Source: an uncultured Massilia sp. (lineage in GTDB: Bacteria > Pseudomonadota > Gammaproteobacteria > Burkholderiales > Burkholderiaceae). From it: DNA of 64,000 nucleotides. This document shows, in pieces, positions 51,189 through 60,199 of this stretch (position 1 is its first letter; each line of letters opens with the position of its first letter). The stretch is from positions 1 through 64,000 of the forward strand of contig CAMLMV010000033.1 of assembly GCA_946481275.1 (NCBI GenBank). The letters run 5' to 3'. Both the position numbers and the translations under genes were made by a program. Below the pieces are notes generated by a model. The model saw only the letters and a program-made list of their open reading frames with translations, was not told the DNA's origin and made no database searches.

Positions 51189-53157
51189 TCTTGCGCGCTC
51201 ATTGCATATCACCTTGTGGCGCGCCGCATTGCTGCGCCGGGCCGGCTTGTGGTTCGTTGGTGCGCTGCCCTGGCTGCTGCTGCGTTCCGGCCCCGGCCTG
51301 CTGGCCTGGTCCGCGTTCTGCGCGTGGGATGGCCTGCACCTGCAACGCCGCGTGGCGCACGGCTGGACACACTGGATCGACGGCGCCGTGCCCGAGATGG
51401 AAGACAGCGCCGCGTTGCTGGCGCAGGAACCGGAGACGCCCGTCGCGCGCCTGCAGCGCGAGCGCCTGCTGAAGCGTATCGATGCCGCGCTGCCGCCGCG
51501 CCGCGTGCGCGCGATCGTGGCTGCGCACGTGCCGTTCGGCTGGACCTGGCTGCTCGCGAATCTCGCGCTCGCGGGCCTGGCGTGGGGTTCGTCCCTGCTG
51601 CCGCACGCGGCGGGCACGCCGCCCACCAAGGCGCCCGGCCGTCAGGCAGCCGCACCCGTCGCGCACGCGGGGCTGGTCGTAAAACTGGCGCCGCCGTCGT
51701 ACACGGGCGTCGCGCCGTCGTCGTCCGCACCGAAGGATGCGCAGGTGCCGGAGCAGACGGCCGTCGAATGGTGCCTGGACGACCCGCACAAGGCGGATGA
51801 AACCATCGAGCTGAGCGACGGCCAGACCCTGCACGCGGGCCCGCAATGCGCGCGCTGGACGGCGACGGAATCCATCTTCTGGCGTTGGCGCGGCACGCGC
51901 TACACGCTGAAGGTGGTCCCGGACCAGCCGCCGGAGATCGCGATCACGCAGCCGAACGAGATGACGAAGGACCTGCCGCGCGATGCGAGGAACGCTGTCA
52001 TTGCCGTCACCGTCACGGATGACTACCGCGTCCAGCAGGCCACGCTGCACCTGACATTGGCGCGCGGCAGCGGCGAGAACATCCGCTTCAGCGACCGCGA
52101 ACTGCCGGTGCCCGCATCGTCGGACCCGCGCCGGCGCAACTGGAGCCGCGATTGGCTGCTGGCGGACCTCGGCATGGAGCCGGGCGACGAGCTGTACTTT
52201 TTCGTGCGTGCGAGCGACAACGCGGCGCGGCCGCACACGGTGCAATCGCCCACGGTCACGCTGCGCCTGCCCGCGCCGCCGTCGGAACAGGATGAAGAGA
52301 CGACGGCGCTGCCTACGCTCGTCAAGCCGGAAAGCCTGCGCAGCCAGCGCCAGGTGATCATCGACACGGAGCAGCTGGTCGCCGATATGCGGGTCAAGAA
52401 GATGCGCGAGGACGAGGTGCGCGAACGAAGTGAAAGCATCGCCGCCGACCAGACCGCGCTGCGCCGCCGCTACGGCCAGTTCCTCGGCGAGGAATCCACG
52501 CTGTTCGGCAAGGACGACGACCATGACGAGCATCCCGGCCAAAAGCTCGACGTGCTGCACGAATTCGGCCACGCGCACGACTCGGTCGAGAACGCGACCC
52601 TGTTCGACGACGCGACGAAAAAGCTGTTGCGCCGCGCGCTGTCCGCGATGTGGGATGCGGAAAAGGCACTGCGCGCCATCACGCCGAAGACGGCGCTGCC
52701 GCCTGAGTACAAGGCGCTGGAAGCAATCAAGGAATTGCAGCAGTCGGAACGCATCTACCTGCACAAGACGGCGTTCGCCCCGCCGGCCATCAAGGAGGAC
52801 AAGCGCATGAGCGGCGACATGGCCGGCGCGGCCAGCTACAAGCGCGCGCAGGCGGACGCCGCGGAGATCGTGCCGGCGAACCTGCGCGACCTCGTGCAGG
52901 CGCTCGGCGGCGAGGGTCCGCTGCCCGCGCTGTGGACGCGCACGGCGCACGACTGGGTGCGCGAGCGCATCGCGGACGATGAGCAGCGGCTCGCGGCGCA
53001 GCGGGCGATCCAGGACGTTGCCGACGGCAAGCCCGCCGCGCGTGCGCAACTGGCCGCGTGGCTGCGCGGCGGCGTGCTTGACGCGCCCGTGCTGCTGCAG
53101 GCGCGGCCCGTCGTCGAGACGCCGTTCGCGAAAGCGCTGCGGGGAGGCGGGCGATGA
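51172..53157 (+). CDS. DUF4175-like large membrane protein
   Basis: A 661-residue protein. Two membrane segments in the first 150 residues (LRRAGLWFVGALPWLLLRSG; FGWTWLLANLALAGLAWG) are followed by a large extracytoplasmic region. That region starts with an Ig-like domain (AHAGLVVKLAPPSYTGVAP and VVPDQPPEIAITQPNEMTKDLPRDARNAVIAVTVTDDYRV) and ends in long coiled-coil helices (about 390-640). DUF4175 proteins have this build. It starts 17 bp inside the BatA-like gene and ends in a 4-bp overlap with the next gene. Probably an envelope structural component of the MoxR-linked complex. Confidence 0.75.
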   Translation: MSGAADLARSLHITLWRAALLRRAGLWFVGALPWLLLRSGPGLLAWSAFCAWDGLHLQRRVAHGWTHWIDGAVPEMEDSAALLAQEPETPVARLQRERLLKRIDAALPPRRVRAIVAAHVPFGWTWLLANLALAGLAWGSSLLPHAAGTPPTKAPGRQAAAPVAHAGLVVKLAPPSYTGVAPSSSAPKDAQVPEQTAVEWCLDDPHKADETIELSDGQTLHAGPQCARWTATESIFWRWRGTRYTLKVVPDQPPEIAITQPNEMTKDLPRDARNAVIAVTVTDDYRVQQATLHLTLARGSGENIRFSDRELPVPASSDPRRRNWSRDWLLADLGMEPGDELYFFVRASDNAARPHTVQSPTVTLRLPAPPSEQDEETTALPTLVKPESLRSQRQVIIDTEQLVADMRVKKMREDEVRERSESIAADQTALRRRYGQFLGEESTLFGKDDDHDEHPGQKLDVLHEFGHAHDSVENATLFDDATKKLLRRALSAMWDAEKALRAITPKTALPPEYKALEAIKELQQSERIYLHKTAFAPPAIKEDKRMSGDMAGAASYKRAQADAAEIVPANLRDLVQALGGEGPLPALWTRTAHDWVRERIADDEQRLAAQRAIQDVADGKPAARAQLAAWLRGGVLDAPVLLQARPVVETPFAKALRGGGR

Positions 53158-54668
53158 TCGCCGTCGCCGCTGTCGCCATCGGCGTGCTGGCCGCGCTGGC
53201 GTATGCCGTGGGCCGGCGCTGGATCGATGCTGTGCTGGCGCTCGTCGCGGGTGTCGCGTTGGCCGGCGCGGTCGGTGAATTCGCGTTGCCGGGCGAGGCG
53301 GGGACCACGCTGACGGTCGATGCGGCCGATCCGCCGCGCACGCTGGCCGGCATACGGACGTTGCGCCTGTCCGGCGACGGCCTGCGCGCGGCCGAGTGGG
53401 ACGACCTGCCGGCCCGTCCGCTCGACTGGAAGCAACCGGATACGCCCGCCATCGATCTCGACTTCCCGCGCACGATCGCGCTGGGCCGCGTGTTCCCGCT
53501 GAGGGTGCACCGCTCGTGGTCCGCGTCCGGCCGTCTGCAACTGCTGGCGGAGAACGGTCAGATATTGGCCGAAGCGAAGGGAGACACCGACCTCGCCGTG
53601 CAATGGCTGCCGCCCGTCGCGGAGCGGCTGGTCTTGAGGGCGCGCCTGCTTGATGCTGCCGGCAAGGTCGTCGATGAGGGCCCGGTACCGTTCACGGTGA
53701 CGGAGCCCGCGCCGCTGCAGGTGCGCGGCCGGTTCGGCGCGCCTTCGTTTGACCTGCGCGTGCTGGACGACCTGCTGGCGGCCAGCGGCGCCGTCATCGA
53801 CTGGCAGGTCGAACTGGGCAAGGGACTGGAGCGTGCCGAGACGGCGCGTGCGGAGATGGACAAGCCGGACATCGAGATCGTCGACGCGGCGTGGTTCGAG
53901 CGGGCCGGTGCGGGCACCCGCGACGCGCTGCTGTCCCGCGTGGCCGGCGGCACGCGGCTGCTCGTGCTGGGCGCGAACGCGCGCGATGCCGGTACGTGGG
54001 CGCGCAGCGTGCAGTTGCCGCTGGCGCCGCAGCCGGCCAACAAGACCGCCGGCACGGTGCTGCCGATGGCGTCCGGCGGCCTGAATCCGAACGGCGACCG
54101 CGCCGGCGAGTGGACAGGTAAAGACGGCTTGTGGACGCGCGACTGGAAAGACGGCCGCATCGCCTGGCTGGGCGTGGGCGACTGGCATCGCCACGCGATC
54201 GCGCAGCCGCGCCAGCTGGCGCTGTGGTGGCAGGACATTCTCGACCGCCTGCACGTGCAACGCCGCGCTGACGTCGCATGGCTCGACCCGGAGGAGATGC
54301 CGCTGCCGCACCGGCGCCTCGCGATCTGCGCGCGCGGCGTGAGCGGGAACGTGACCGTGGCGGAACTGAAGCAGACGCTCGCCTGGCAGCGCCGCCCGGA
54401 ACACGTGGACGCCGCCTGCGTGGCCGTGTGGCCCGCGGCCAGCGGCTGGCTGCATCTGCAAGCTGACAAGAACGAGGGCCAGGTGTACGTGTACGCGCCG
54501 GGCGACTGGCCATTGTGGCAACGCAGCGAACGCCGCGCGGCGACGGTGCAGTATGCGGCGCGCACACCGGCGCCGGTCGCGCCGGGTACGCGGCTGCTCC
54601 CTGTGTGGCCGTTCGGCGTCGCGTTCGCGCTGGCGATGCTCTGTCTCTGGTGGCGCGAACGGCGCTGA
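53154..54668 (+). CDS. Membrane protein at the end of the MoxR operon
   Basis: A 504-residue protein with two helices at the N-terminus (MIAVAAVAIGVLAALAYAVG; WIDAVLALVAGVALAGAV) and one at the C-terminus (VWPFGVAFALAMLCLWW). The middle resembles the glutamine-amidotransferase-like domain of proteins next to BatA genes (GGTRLLVLGANARDAGTWARSV; GRIAWLGVGDWHRHAIAQPRQLALWWQDILDRL). It begins in a 4-bp overlap with the DUF4175-like gene and closes the nine-gene run. No catalytic residues recognised. Confidence 0.75.
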   Translation: MIAVAAVAIGVLAALAYAVGRRWIDAVLALVAGVALAGAVGEFALPGEAGTTLTVDAADPPRTLAGIRTLRLSGDGLRAAEWDDLPARPLDWKQPDTPAIDLDFPRTIALGRVFPLRVHRSWSASGRLQLLAENGQILAEAKGDTDLAVQWLPPVAERLVLRARLLDAAGKVVDEGPVPFTVTEPAPLQVRGRFGAPSFDLRVLDDLLAASGAVIDWQVELGKGLERAETARAEMDKPDIEIVDAAWFERAGAGTRDALLSRVAGGTRLLVLGANARDAGTWARSVQLPLAPQPANKTAGTVLPMASGGLNPNGDRAGEWTGKDGLWTRDWKDGRIAWLGVGDWHRHAIAQPRQLALWWQDILDRLHVQRRADVAWLDPEEMPLPHRRLAICARGVSGNVTVAELKQTLAWQRRPEHVDAACVAVWPAASGWLHLQADKNEGQVYVYAPGDWPLWQRSERRAATVQYAARTPAPVAPGTRLLPVWPFGVAFALAMLCLWWRERR

Positions 54669-54740
54669 ATTTGCAACCCTTCGGCACGATGTTCGGGAAC
54701 GTGCGATGATCGCCCATCGTCCGCACGCTCCGTTATCGCC

Positions 54741-55772
54741 ATGTCTGAAACCAACGCCCCACGTCTCCCCGACGGCCGTTTCCGCAACGTCGTCCCGCGT
54801 CGCCGCCAGGGCATCCTGGAGATGCTGGCGCTGTTCTGGAAAGTGTCGACGACGAAGCCGAAGACAGCCATGCCCGACCAGCCGCTGCCCGTGCAGCCGG
54901 TGACAAGGGCCGACATCGAATCCGCACCCGACGCGAGCCTATGGCGCCTGGGCCATTCGACCATGCTGTTCAAGCTCGCCGGCCGCTACTGGCTCACGGA
55001 CCCCGTGTTTTCCGAGCGCGCCGCGCCGGTGCAGTGGGCCGGTCCGAAGCGTTTTCACGCAGCGCCGATCGATATCGAGGCGCTGCCGCGGCTTGCCGGC
55101 GTGATCCTGTCGCACGACCATTACGACCACCTGGATCACGCCAGCATCAAGCGCCTGATCCCGAAGACCGACCAGTTCATCGCGCCGCTGGGTGTGGGCG
55201 ACCGCATCGTCCGCTGGGGCGTCGATGCCGCGAAGGTGCGCCAGCTCGACTGGTGGCAATCGACGGACGTCGAGGGCCTGCGCCTGACGGCCGCGCCGTC
55301 GCGGCATTTTTCGGGCAGGAGTCTCAGCGACGGCGACCGCACCTTGTGGGTGTCGTGGGTGATCGAGGCGGCCGGCCTGAAGCTGTTCTTCAGCGGCGAC
55401 ACGGGTTACCACGATGATTTCAAGACCATCGGCGAGCGTTTCGGCCCGTTCGACGTGACGTTCCTCGAAAACGGCGCGTACAACGAGATGTGGCCCGAGG
55501 TGCACATGCTGCCCGAGGAGACGCTGCAGGCGCACCTGGATTTGCGCGGACGCTGGCTGGTGCCGGTCCACAACGGCACGTTCGATCTGGCGCTGCATCC
55601 GTGGTACGAGCCGTTCGAGCGTATCGCCGACCTCGCGCGCGCGGCCGGCGTGAAGCTGGCGACGCCGATGATGGGCGAGCGCCTGGCGCTGGCGCAGCCG
55701 CAGGAAGGCGCCAGCTGGTGGCGCGAGGCGATGCCGGCGCCGGCCTTGCCGCTCACGCCCGCAGCGCGCTGA
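54741..55772 (+). CDS. Metallo-beta-lactamase-fold hydrolase, NAPE-PLD/UlaG-like
   Basis: A 343-residue cytosolic metallohydrolase. The signature SHDHYDHLDHASI is the HxHxDH metal motif. Other metal ligands are probably in APSRHFSG and SGDTGYHDDF, with a C-terminal PVHNGTFDLALHPWYEPFERI, the pattern of N-acylphosphatidylethanolamine phospholipase D-like enzymes. It starts 72 bp after the MoxR operon and could be a separate transcript. Its 3' end overlaps the convergent adenylating-enzyme gene by 20 bp. Confidence 0.9.
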   Translation: MSETNAPRLPDGRFRNVVPRRRQGILEMLALFWKVSTTKPKTAMPDQPLPVQPVTRADIESAPDASLWRLGHSTMLFKLAGRYWLTDPVFSERAAPVQWAGPKRFHAAPIDIEALPRLAGVILSHDHYDHLDHASIKRLIPKTDQFIAPLGVGDRIVRWGVDAAKVRQLDWWQSTDVEGLRLTAAPSRHFSGRSLSDGDRTLWVSWVIEAAGLKLFFSGDTGYHDDFKTIGERFGPFDVTFLENGAYNEMWPEVHMLPEETLQAHLDLRGRWLVPVHNGTFDLALHPWYEPFERIADLARAAGVKLATPMMGERLALAQPQEGASWWREAMPAPALPLTPAAR

Positions 55773-57072
55773 CCACCAGCTTGCGCTTGCCGTTCGGCGC
55801 CAGCGGGATGTCGCTTTCTTCCTGCAACGCGATGTCGAACCGGTCACCCCAGCGGCGGCGCTGGGCGTCCAGCAGGAAGGCGCGTTGGGTAGCGTCGAGC
55901 GGGCCGTGGCGTCCCACCACCGCGAGGACGATTTCGCCGGGACGCCGCTGGCGCACCTGGTACAGGCGCACGACGTCCCAGGTGGCTTCGTCGATGACGA
56001 TGGAAAGACCCGGGATGCGGTTGCCCGCGCGGTCGATCAGGAATTCCTGCGCGCGGCCGTCGATGGCGGCGCAGTGGCCGCCCGCGTCGATCACGCCGTA
56101 GTCGCCCGTGCGGTAGCGGATCAGCGGCATCACGTCGTTCCACAGCGATGTCCCGACGATTTCAGCGCGCGTGCCGTCCCAGCGGTTTTCCGACCAGCCG
56201 TACAGGGGCTGGAAGCGGTAGGCCGGGTTCTCCGTGCCGGTACACGTGGCGAAGGCCAGGTTCGTGCGTTCCGACAGGCCGTAATTGAGCGAGACGGGGC
56301 AGTCGAACAGCCGGCGCAGCGCCGCCAGTTGCGCGGGCGTGACGGGCTCGGACGCCAGCAGCACGGCGCGCACGCGGAAATCGAGGTCGCCGGGATCGAG
56401 CAGTTCGGCCAGCGCGGCCGCGGAGCTTGGATACGCGTGCACGTAGTCCGGGCGGAAGCGGTTGAGGGCCGCGAGGATGGCGGCGCGGTGCGCGGGCCCG
56501 ACGTGGTAGGGCGACAGCATCAGGCGGTTGCCCGCCTCGCGCACCGGCGGCTCGTGCGCGAGGCGGCGCGCGTCGGCGCCGATACGCAGGATGCGCGATT
56601 TGTCGAACGAGAAGTCGAAGCGTCCCCACTCGTGTGCGAAGAAGGCTTTTTCGATGTCGGCCAGGCGCTTGCTGCGCCACATGCCGATGCCCTGGCCGGA
56701 CGAGCCGCCGCTCGTCGCGTACAGCAGCCGGCGCGGGTCGAGGCGGCTGTCGAGAAAGTCGCGCTGCCGCGCCATCACGTCGTCCTTGGTCAGGTAAGGA
56801 AAGGCAGCGAGCACCTCGGCGAGCGGTTCATGCGCCGCCTCGGCGACGCTGAGCCGCACGGTGCGGCGGTAGTGCGGCACGTCCGCGAGCGCGTGCACGA
56901 GGATGCGGCGCAGGCGCCATCGCGCCAGCGCATCGACGGCCGCGGCGTCGCCGGCGAGCAGCGCGCGCAGGCGGAAATAGTCCTGGTGGTACAGCAGGCG
57001 GGCCGGAAGATACGGGCGCCACGCGTAATAGCGGCGCGCCAGCCAGCCGTACAGGGCGGCGCGCTCAAGCAT
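55753..57072 (-). CDS. PaaK/CapK-like adenylate-forming enzyme
   Basis: A 439-residue member of the ANL superfamily group containing phenylacetate-CoA ligase, CapK and coenzyme F390 synthetase. Motifs: phosphate loop [14 protein letters not shown], the Y-G-x-x-E equivalent NYGLSERTN, the ribose-binding RYRTGDYG, and a C-terminal lysine in APNGKRKLV. It should activate a carboxylate with ATP. It overlaps the stop of the opine-dehydrogenase-like gene by 8 bp (57065-57072) and must be co-transcribed with it. No CoA or carrier protein gene is nearby, so the acceptor of the acyl-adenylate is unknown. Confidence 0.87.
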   Translation of the reverse strand: MLERAALYGWLARRYYAWRPYLPARLLYHQDYFRLRALLAGDAAAVDALARWRLRRILVHALADVPHYRRTVRLSVAEAAHEPLAEVLAAFPYLTKDDVMARQRDFLDSRLDPRRLLYATSGGSSGQGIGMWRSKRLADIEKAFFAHEWGRFDFSFDKSRILRIGADARRLAHEPPVREAGNRLMLSPYHVGPAHRAAILAALNRFRPDYVHAYPSSAAALAELLDPGDLDFRVRAVLLASEPVTPAQLAALRRLFDCPVSLNYGLSERTNLAFATCTGTENPAYRFQPLYGWSENRWDGTRAEIVGTSLWNDVMPLIRYRTGDYGVIDAGGHCAAIDGRAQEFLIDRAGNRIPGLSIVIDEATWDVVRLYQVRQRRPGEIVLAVVGRHGPLDATQRAFLLDAQRRRWGDRFDIALQEESDIPLAPNGKRKLVVSALRA

Positions 57073-58162
57073 CGAGCAGGCGGCGGAAGTCGGCCGGCGA
57101 CGCGTCGCCCAGCCCGAGGCTGGCCAAGGTGCGCGCCTCGGGCTCGCTGTGGAAATCGCGGTCGAGCAGGCCTTCGGCGATCACGATCAGCGCGTCCGCC
57201 ACCGGCGTCGGCACGTCCATCAGGCGGCCGATCGAGGACAGCAGGGCAAGGCCCATCGGCACGTCTTCCGTGATGAAGCGCGTCTCCATGCTGGCCGGTC
57301 CTTTCGGACCGCCTTCCCGTGCGTAGCGGCGGAACACGGCCAGCGCGGGTTCGTCCAGGTCGTCGGCGTTGCGGAAGCGGCACTCGTCGAAGTAAGGCGA
57401 CGGCTGGCCGCCCGTGGCCGCGATGACGGCGTTCTTTTCCGCGTCGAGCCGTGCCAGCAGGCGCAGGACCGACGGCGTGAACGCTTCGCGGTACATCCAG
57501 AATTCGCCGTCGGCGTACTCGATGCGGCTGGCCGAGAGCAGCGTGCCGATCGTGTGCACGACGAGGTTCGGGTTGTGCAGCGCGGATTCGACGACGTTGG
57601 TGCGGATCGCGACATAGGTCGGGAACAAACGGGCTGCGCGCGCCAGTCCCTCGGCTGCGCGGGCCCGCGGCACGAAGGCCAGCGCGTTGCGCACGTTGCG
57701 GAACAGGATGTCGACGGTGCCCGGCGCGACGAGGCGCGCATCGTACGGCAGGCTTTCGCCTTCCGCCAGCAGGAACCCGGCGCGGGCCTGCCAGGGCAGG
57801 AAGTGAAATGAACCCAGGTAGCCGGGCGCCAGCAGCACGAGCGGGCGGCCGTCGAGCCGCGGACCGATCAGCGCCGCGACGTGCGGATGGCATTGCGTCT
57901 GCGTGGTGACGACGACGGCGTCCGGCGCGATGTCGAAGGCTTCGTCGGGATCGCGCGTGGCGAGCGCCAGTGCGGCCGTGCGCGGTGCGCCGTCGCCGGT
58001 CTTGCCGTTCACCGTGATCGTGTGCGTTGCGGCGACCGCGTCGAAATTCTCGTCGTGCAGCGCGCGCGACGTCTTGAGCAGGGCGACACGGTGACCGTCC
58101 AGCGCCAGCAGGGCCCCGAGCGCGCAGCCGGCATTGCCGGCGCCAACCATTAACACATTCAT
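57065..58162 (-). CDS. Opine (octopine/nopaline) dehydrogenase-like enzyme
   Basis: A 365-residue NAD(P)-dependent enzyme. It has an N-terminal Rossmann site ([20 protein letters not shown]) and the octopine/nopaline dehydrogenase C-terminal domain with [42 protein letters not shown]. Characterised relatives reductively condense an amino acid with a 2-oxo acid, making opines or, in staphylopine synthesis, a metallophore. GGAGC precedes ATG 58162. The gene is first in a two-gene unit with the PaaK-like gene. The 102 bp upstream (58163-58264) contain no other gene and no clear promoter I can define. Confidence 0.85.
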   Translation of the reverse strand: MNVLMVGAGNAGCALGALLALDGHRVALLKTSRALHDENFDAVAATHTITVNGKTGDGAPRTAALALATRDPDEAFDIAPDAVVVTTQTQCHPHVAALIGPRLDGRPLVLLAPGYLGSFHFLPWQARAGFLLAEGESLPYDARLVAPGTVDILFRNVRNALAFVPRARAAEGLARAARLFPTYVAIRTNVVESALHNPNLVVHTIGTLLSASRIEYADGEFWMYREAFTPSVLRLLARLDAEKNAVIAATGGQPSPYFDECRFRNADDLDEPALAVFRRYAREGGPKGPASMETRFITEDVPMGLALLSSIGRLMDVPTPVADALIVIAEGLLDRDFHSEPEARTLASLGLGDASPADFRRLLDA

Positions 58163-58264
58163 ACTTGAGCTCCGTCAGAATCGTCGATGACGTTTCATGA
58201 CAATGCCCATTACACTTTTGGTTGAGTTGCGCTGGCTCAGTCGTATGCGTTGCGCATGAGGGAA

Positions 58265-58777
58265 CTATTTACGGTAGCGGTAGGTCTGCAGGGGGCCGTC
58301 CGGGAAGCTGACGGTTTCGGCGGCGATGGCGCCGGCTTTGAGTGCGACACGGCGCGACGCTTCGTTGCCGGGCTTGATCAGGCTGATCAACGACGTCATG
58401 CCCAGCGTGCCGAATGCGACGTCGCGCACGGCCCGCGCCGCTTCCGTGGCGAGACCGCGTCCGCGCAGCGCGGGCACGATCATCCAGCTCAGTTCCGCTT
58501 CATCCCACCCGGCCGGCTGGAACAGGCCGACGCGGCCGACGAAGCTGCCGTCGGCGGGATCTTCGAGCATCCACGCGCCGTAGCCGCGCATCTGCCAGTG
58601 CCCGATCAGCATGGCGAGATGCAGCCAGGCGTCCGTCCGGTCCAGCGGGCGGCCCTGGCCGATGTAGCGCATCGTGTACGGGTCCGCATGCAGGGCGGCG
58701 AATGCCGTCGCGTGGCGGGCTGCCGGGACTACCAGTTGCAGGCGCGCGGTGTGCAGGAGCGTGATGTCGGTGGCCAT
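58265..58777 (-). CDS. GNAT-family N-acetyltransferase, RimJ/RimL-like
   Basis: A 170-residue GNAT acetyltransferase. Acetyl-CoA binding region LSWMIVPALRGRGLATEAARAVRDVAF (the RGRGLATEA P-loop) and the C-terminal GNEASRRVALKAGAIAAETV are typical of the RimJ/RimL branch, which acetylates ribosomal protein N-termini, other proteins or small amines. It is 40 bp downstream of the spermidine-synthase-like gene on the same strand and may be the last gene of that transcript. Confidence 0.88.
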   Translation of the reverse strand: MATDITLLHTARLQLVVPAARHATAFAALHADPYTMRYIGQGRPLDRTDAWLHLAMLIGHWQMRGYGAWMLEDPADGSFVGRVGLFQPAGWDEAELSWMIVPALRGRGLATEAARAVRDVAFGTLGMTSLISLIKPGNEASRRVALKAGAIAAETVSFPDGPLQTYRYRK

Positions 58778-58817
58778 GCCCCATGCTAGCCCGAGCGGGG
58801 CCGGGGCCGGCGCACGA

Positions 58818-59588
58818 TCAGCCGGCGTGGTCGCGCATCCACTCCTTCAACCCGTTGACCCAGCTCTTGGCCGGCAGGTTGTAGCGCCGCTTGATGTCGG
58901 CCGCGCGCTCGTACAGCACGGCGAAATCGATCTGCGGCGCGTCCTTGAACGCGATGACGACGATGTTGGCGTCGTGGACCTCGGGCAGCCAGACGACGGC
59001 GTCGAATGCGTCGCGCATCGCATCGAGGTTCTTGTCGTAGTTGGAAAAATCGCCGAACACGTTGGCCGTCATGACGCCGCCATCCTTCAGGCAGGCGGCG
59101 CAGGCCGCGTAGAACTCGGGCGTGTCGAGCACGGGGCCGCGCGCTTCCTCGTCGTACAGGTCGACCTGCAGCACGTCCACCGTGCCGTGGTTCGCGTCAT
59201 CCATCACGAAGTCCAGCGCATCCATCTCGCGCACGTCCAGGCGCTCGCCGTCGGACGGCAGGCCGAAGTGTTCGCGGCAGATGGCGATCACGTTCGGATT
59301 CAGCTCGACGGCCGTCACGCGCGCCTGCGGAAAACGCTGGTGGCAGAACTTGGTCAGCGCGGCGCTGCCGAGTCCCAGCTGCACGATGCGGCGCGGGTCC
59401 GGCAGGAACAGCATCCACATCATCATCATCTGGACGTATTCCAGCTCGATCGCATCGGGCCGCGCCAGCCGCATCGCGCCCTGCACCCACGAGGTGCCGA
59501 GGTGCAGCGAGCGCACGCCTTCGAATTCGGTGATCGTGGCCGGCGGGTGGCCGGGCCGGGCAAAGCGGGGATCCCTGGCGTTGGTCAT
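58818..59588 (-). CDS. Spermidine synthase-like methyltransferase-fold protein
   Basis: A 256-residue cytosolic protein of the spermidine synthase family. SAM-type nucleotide site IVQLGLGSAALTKFCHQRFPQARVTAVELNPNVIAICREHFG, then DVREMDALDFV and the aminopropyltransferase-like DVLQVDLYDEEARGPVLDTPEFY. The DxY/YD acceptor-acidic residues look diverged from true polyamine synthases, so this belongs to the spermidine-synthase-like group of unknown product. Its ATG shares a base with the stop of the TonB-domain lipoprotein gene (TAATG), giving translational coupling. Confidence 0.85.
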   Translation of the reverse strand: MTNARDPRFARPGHPPATITEFEGVRSLHLGTSWVQGAMRLARPDAIELEYVQMMMMWMLFLPDPRRIVQLGLGSAALTKFCHQRFPQARVTAVELNPNVIAICREHFGLPSDGERLDVREMDALDFVMDDANHGTVDVLQVDLYDEEARGPVLDTPEFYAACAACLKDGGVMTANVFGDFSNYDKNLDAMRDAFDAVVWLPEVHDANIVVIAFKDAPQIDFAVLYERAADIKRRYNLPAKSWVNGLKEWMRDHAG

Positions 59589-59968
59589 TACGGCAGCGAC
59601 CACGCGTACTGGACGGGTTGCCAGGCGGCGACCGTGTGGCCGTTCTTCAGCGCGGGCTTGAAGCGGCACAGCCGCAGCGCGGCCTCCGCGGCGTGATCGA
59701 GGATCGCGTAGCCGCTCGACTTGAGCAGGCGCGATTCACGCACGGTGCCGTCGCTGCCGACCAGGAAGGCCATCATCGACACGCCGCTCATGCGCGCCTG
59801 CAGCGCTTCCTGCGGGTAGACAGGCGGCGCGCAATGCTGGTCCGGCACCTGCTGCTGCGGCGGTTGCTGCGGCTGCGCGGGCGCGGCGGCCGTGCGGGTG
59901 GCAGGGGACTGGACGCAGCCGGCCAACAGCGCCAGCGCGGTCATGCAAAACAGGGGTAGTCGGATCAT
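59588..59968 (-). CDS. TonB C-terminal-domain lipoprotein
   Basis: A 126-residue precursor. ATG 59968 (GGAG upstream) gives a lipoprotein signal MIRLPLFCMTALALLAGC with C18. A Gln/Pro-rich linker (QPQQPPQQQVP) precedes a TonB C-terminal domain (PPVYPQEALQARMSGVSMMAFLVGSDGTVRESRLLKSSGYAILDHAAEAAL). It has no cytoplasmic-membrane anchor helix, so it cannot be a normal TonB energy transducer. It resembles the 12495-13163 TonB only in this domain. Coupled to the spermidine-synthase-like gene by TAATG. Confidence 0.85.
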   Translation of the reverse strand: MIRLPLFCMTALALLAGCVQSPATRTAAAPAQPQQPPQQQVPDQHCAPPVYPQEALQARMSGVSMMAFLVGSDGTVRESRLLKSSGYAILDHAAEAALRLCRFKPALKNGHTVAAWQPVQYAWSLP

Positions 59969-60032
59969 TCTTCGCGTACTCCAACGTCGACGAAACCGGG
60001 AGTATCGCACGATCGTGCGCTTTCGCGGCAAA

Positions 60033-60190
60033 TTCGGGGTCAGAGCACATTATAAATGGTCGTTGCGCCCAACGTCGTCTATTGTGCGGGTAAGTACGAA
60101 GAACGGCGTTCAATGCGCGAGACGGCGCTGGAAAAACGGGACCTGACCCCGAATCTGAGCAATTTCCTAAAACCGGGCTCTGACCCCGAA
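60033..60190. repeat. 158-bp element bounded by 13-bp inverted repeats (REP/MITE-like)
   Basis: TTCGGGGTCAGAG (60033-60045) and CTCTGACCCCGAA (60178-60190) are perfect inverted repeats at the ends, and the 11-mer CTGACCCCGAA also occurs internally at 60143-60153. This is the sort of repeat seen in REP elements tied to RAYT (REP-associated tyrosine transposase) genes. No transposase is in the window. It fills the gap between the TonB-domain lipoprotein start (59968) and the kinase stop (60200), ending 10 bp before that stop. The 65 bp 59969-60032 hold only the lipoprotein leader. Confidence 0.65.
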
Positions 60191-60199
60191 GTGTCGAGT

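Noticed and set aside
12495..59968. The two TonB-domain proteins as duplicated copies
   Set aside because: They share only the general TonB C-terminal domain. One has a membrane helix and Pro-rich spacer, the other is a lipoprotein, so direct duplication within the window is unlikely.
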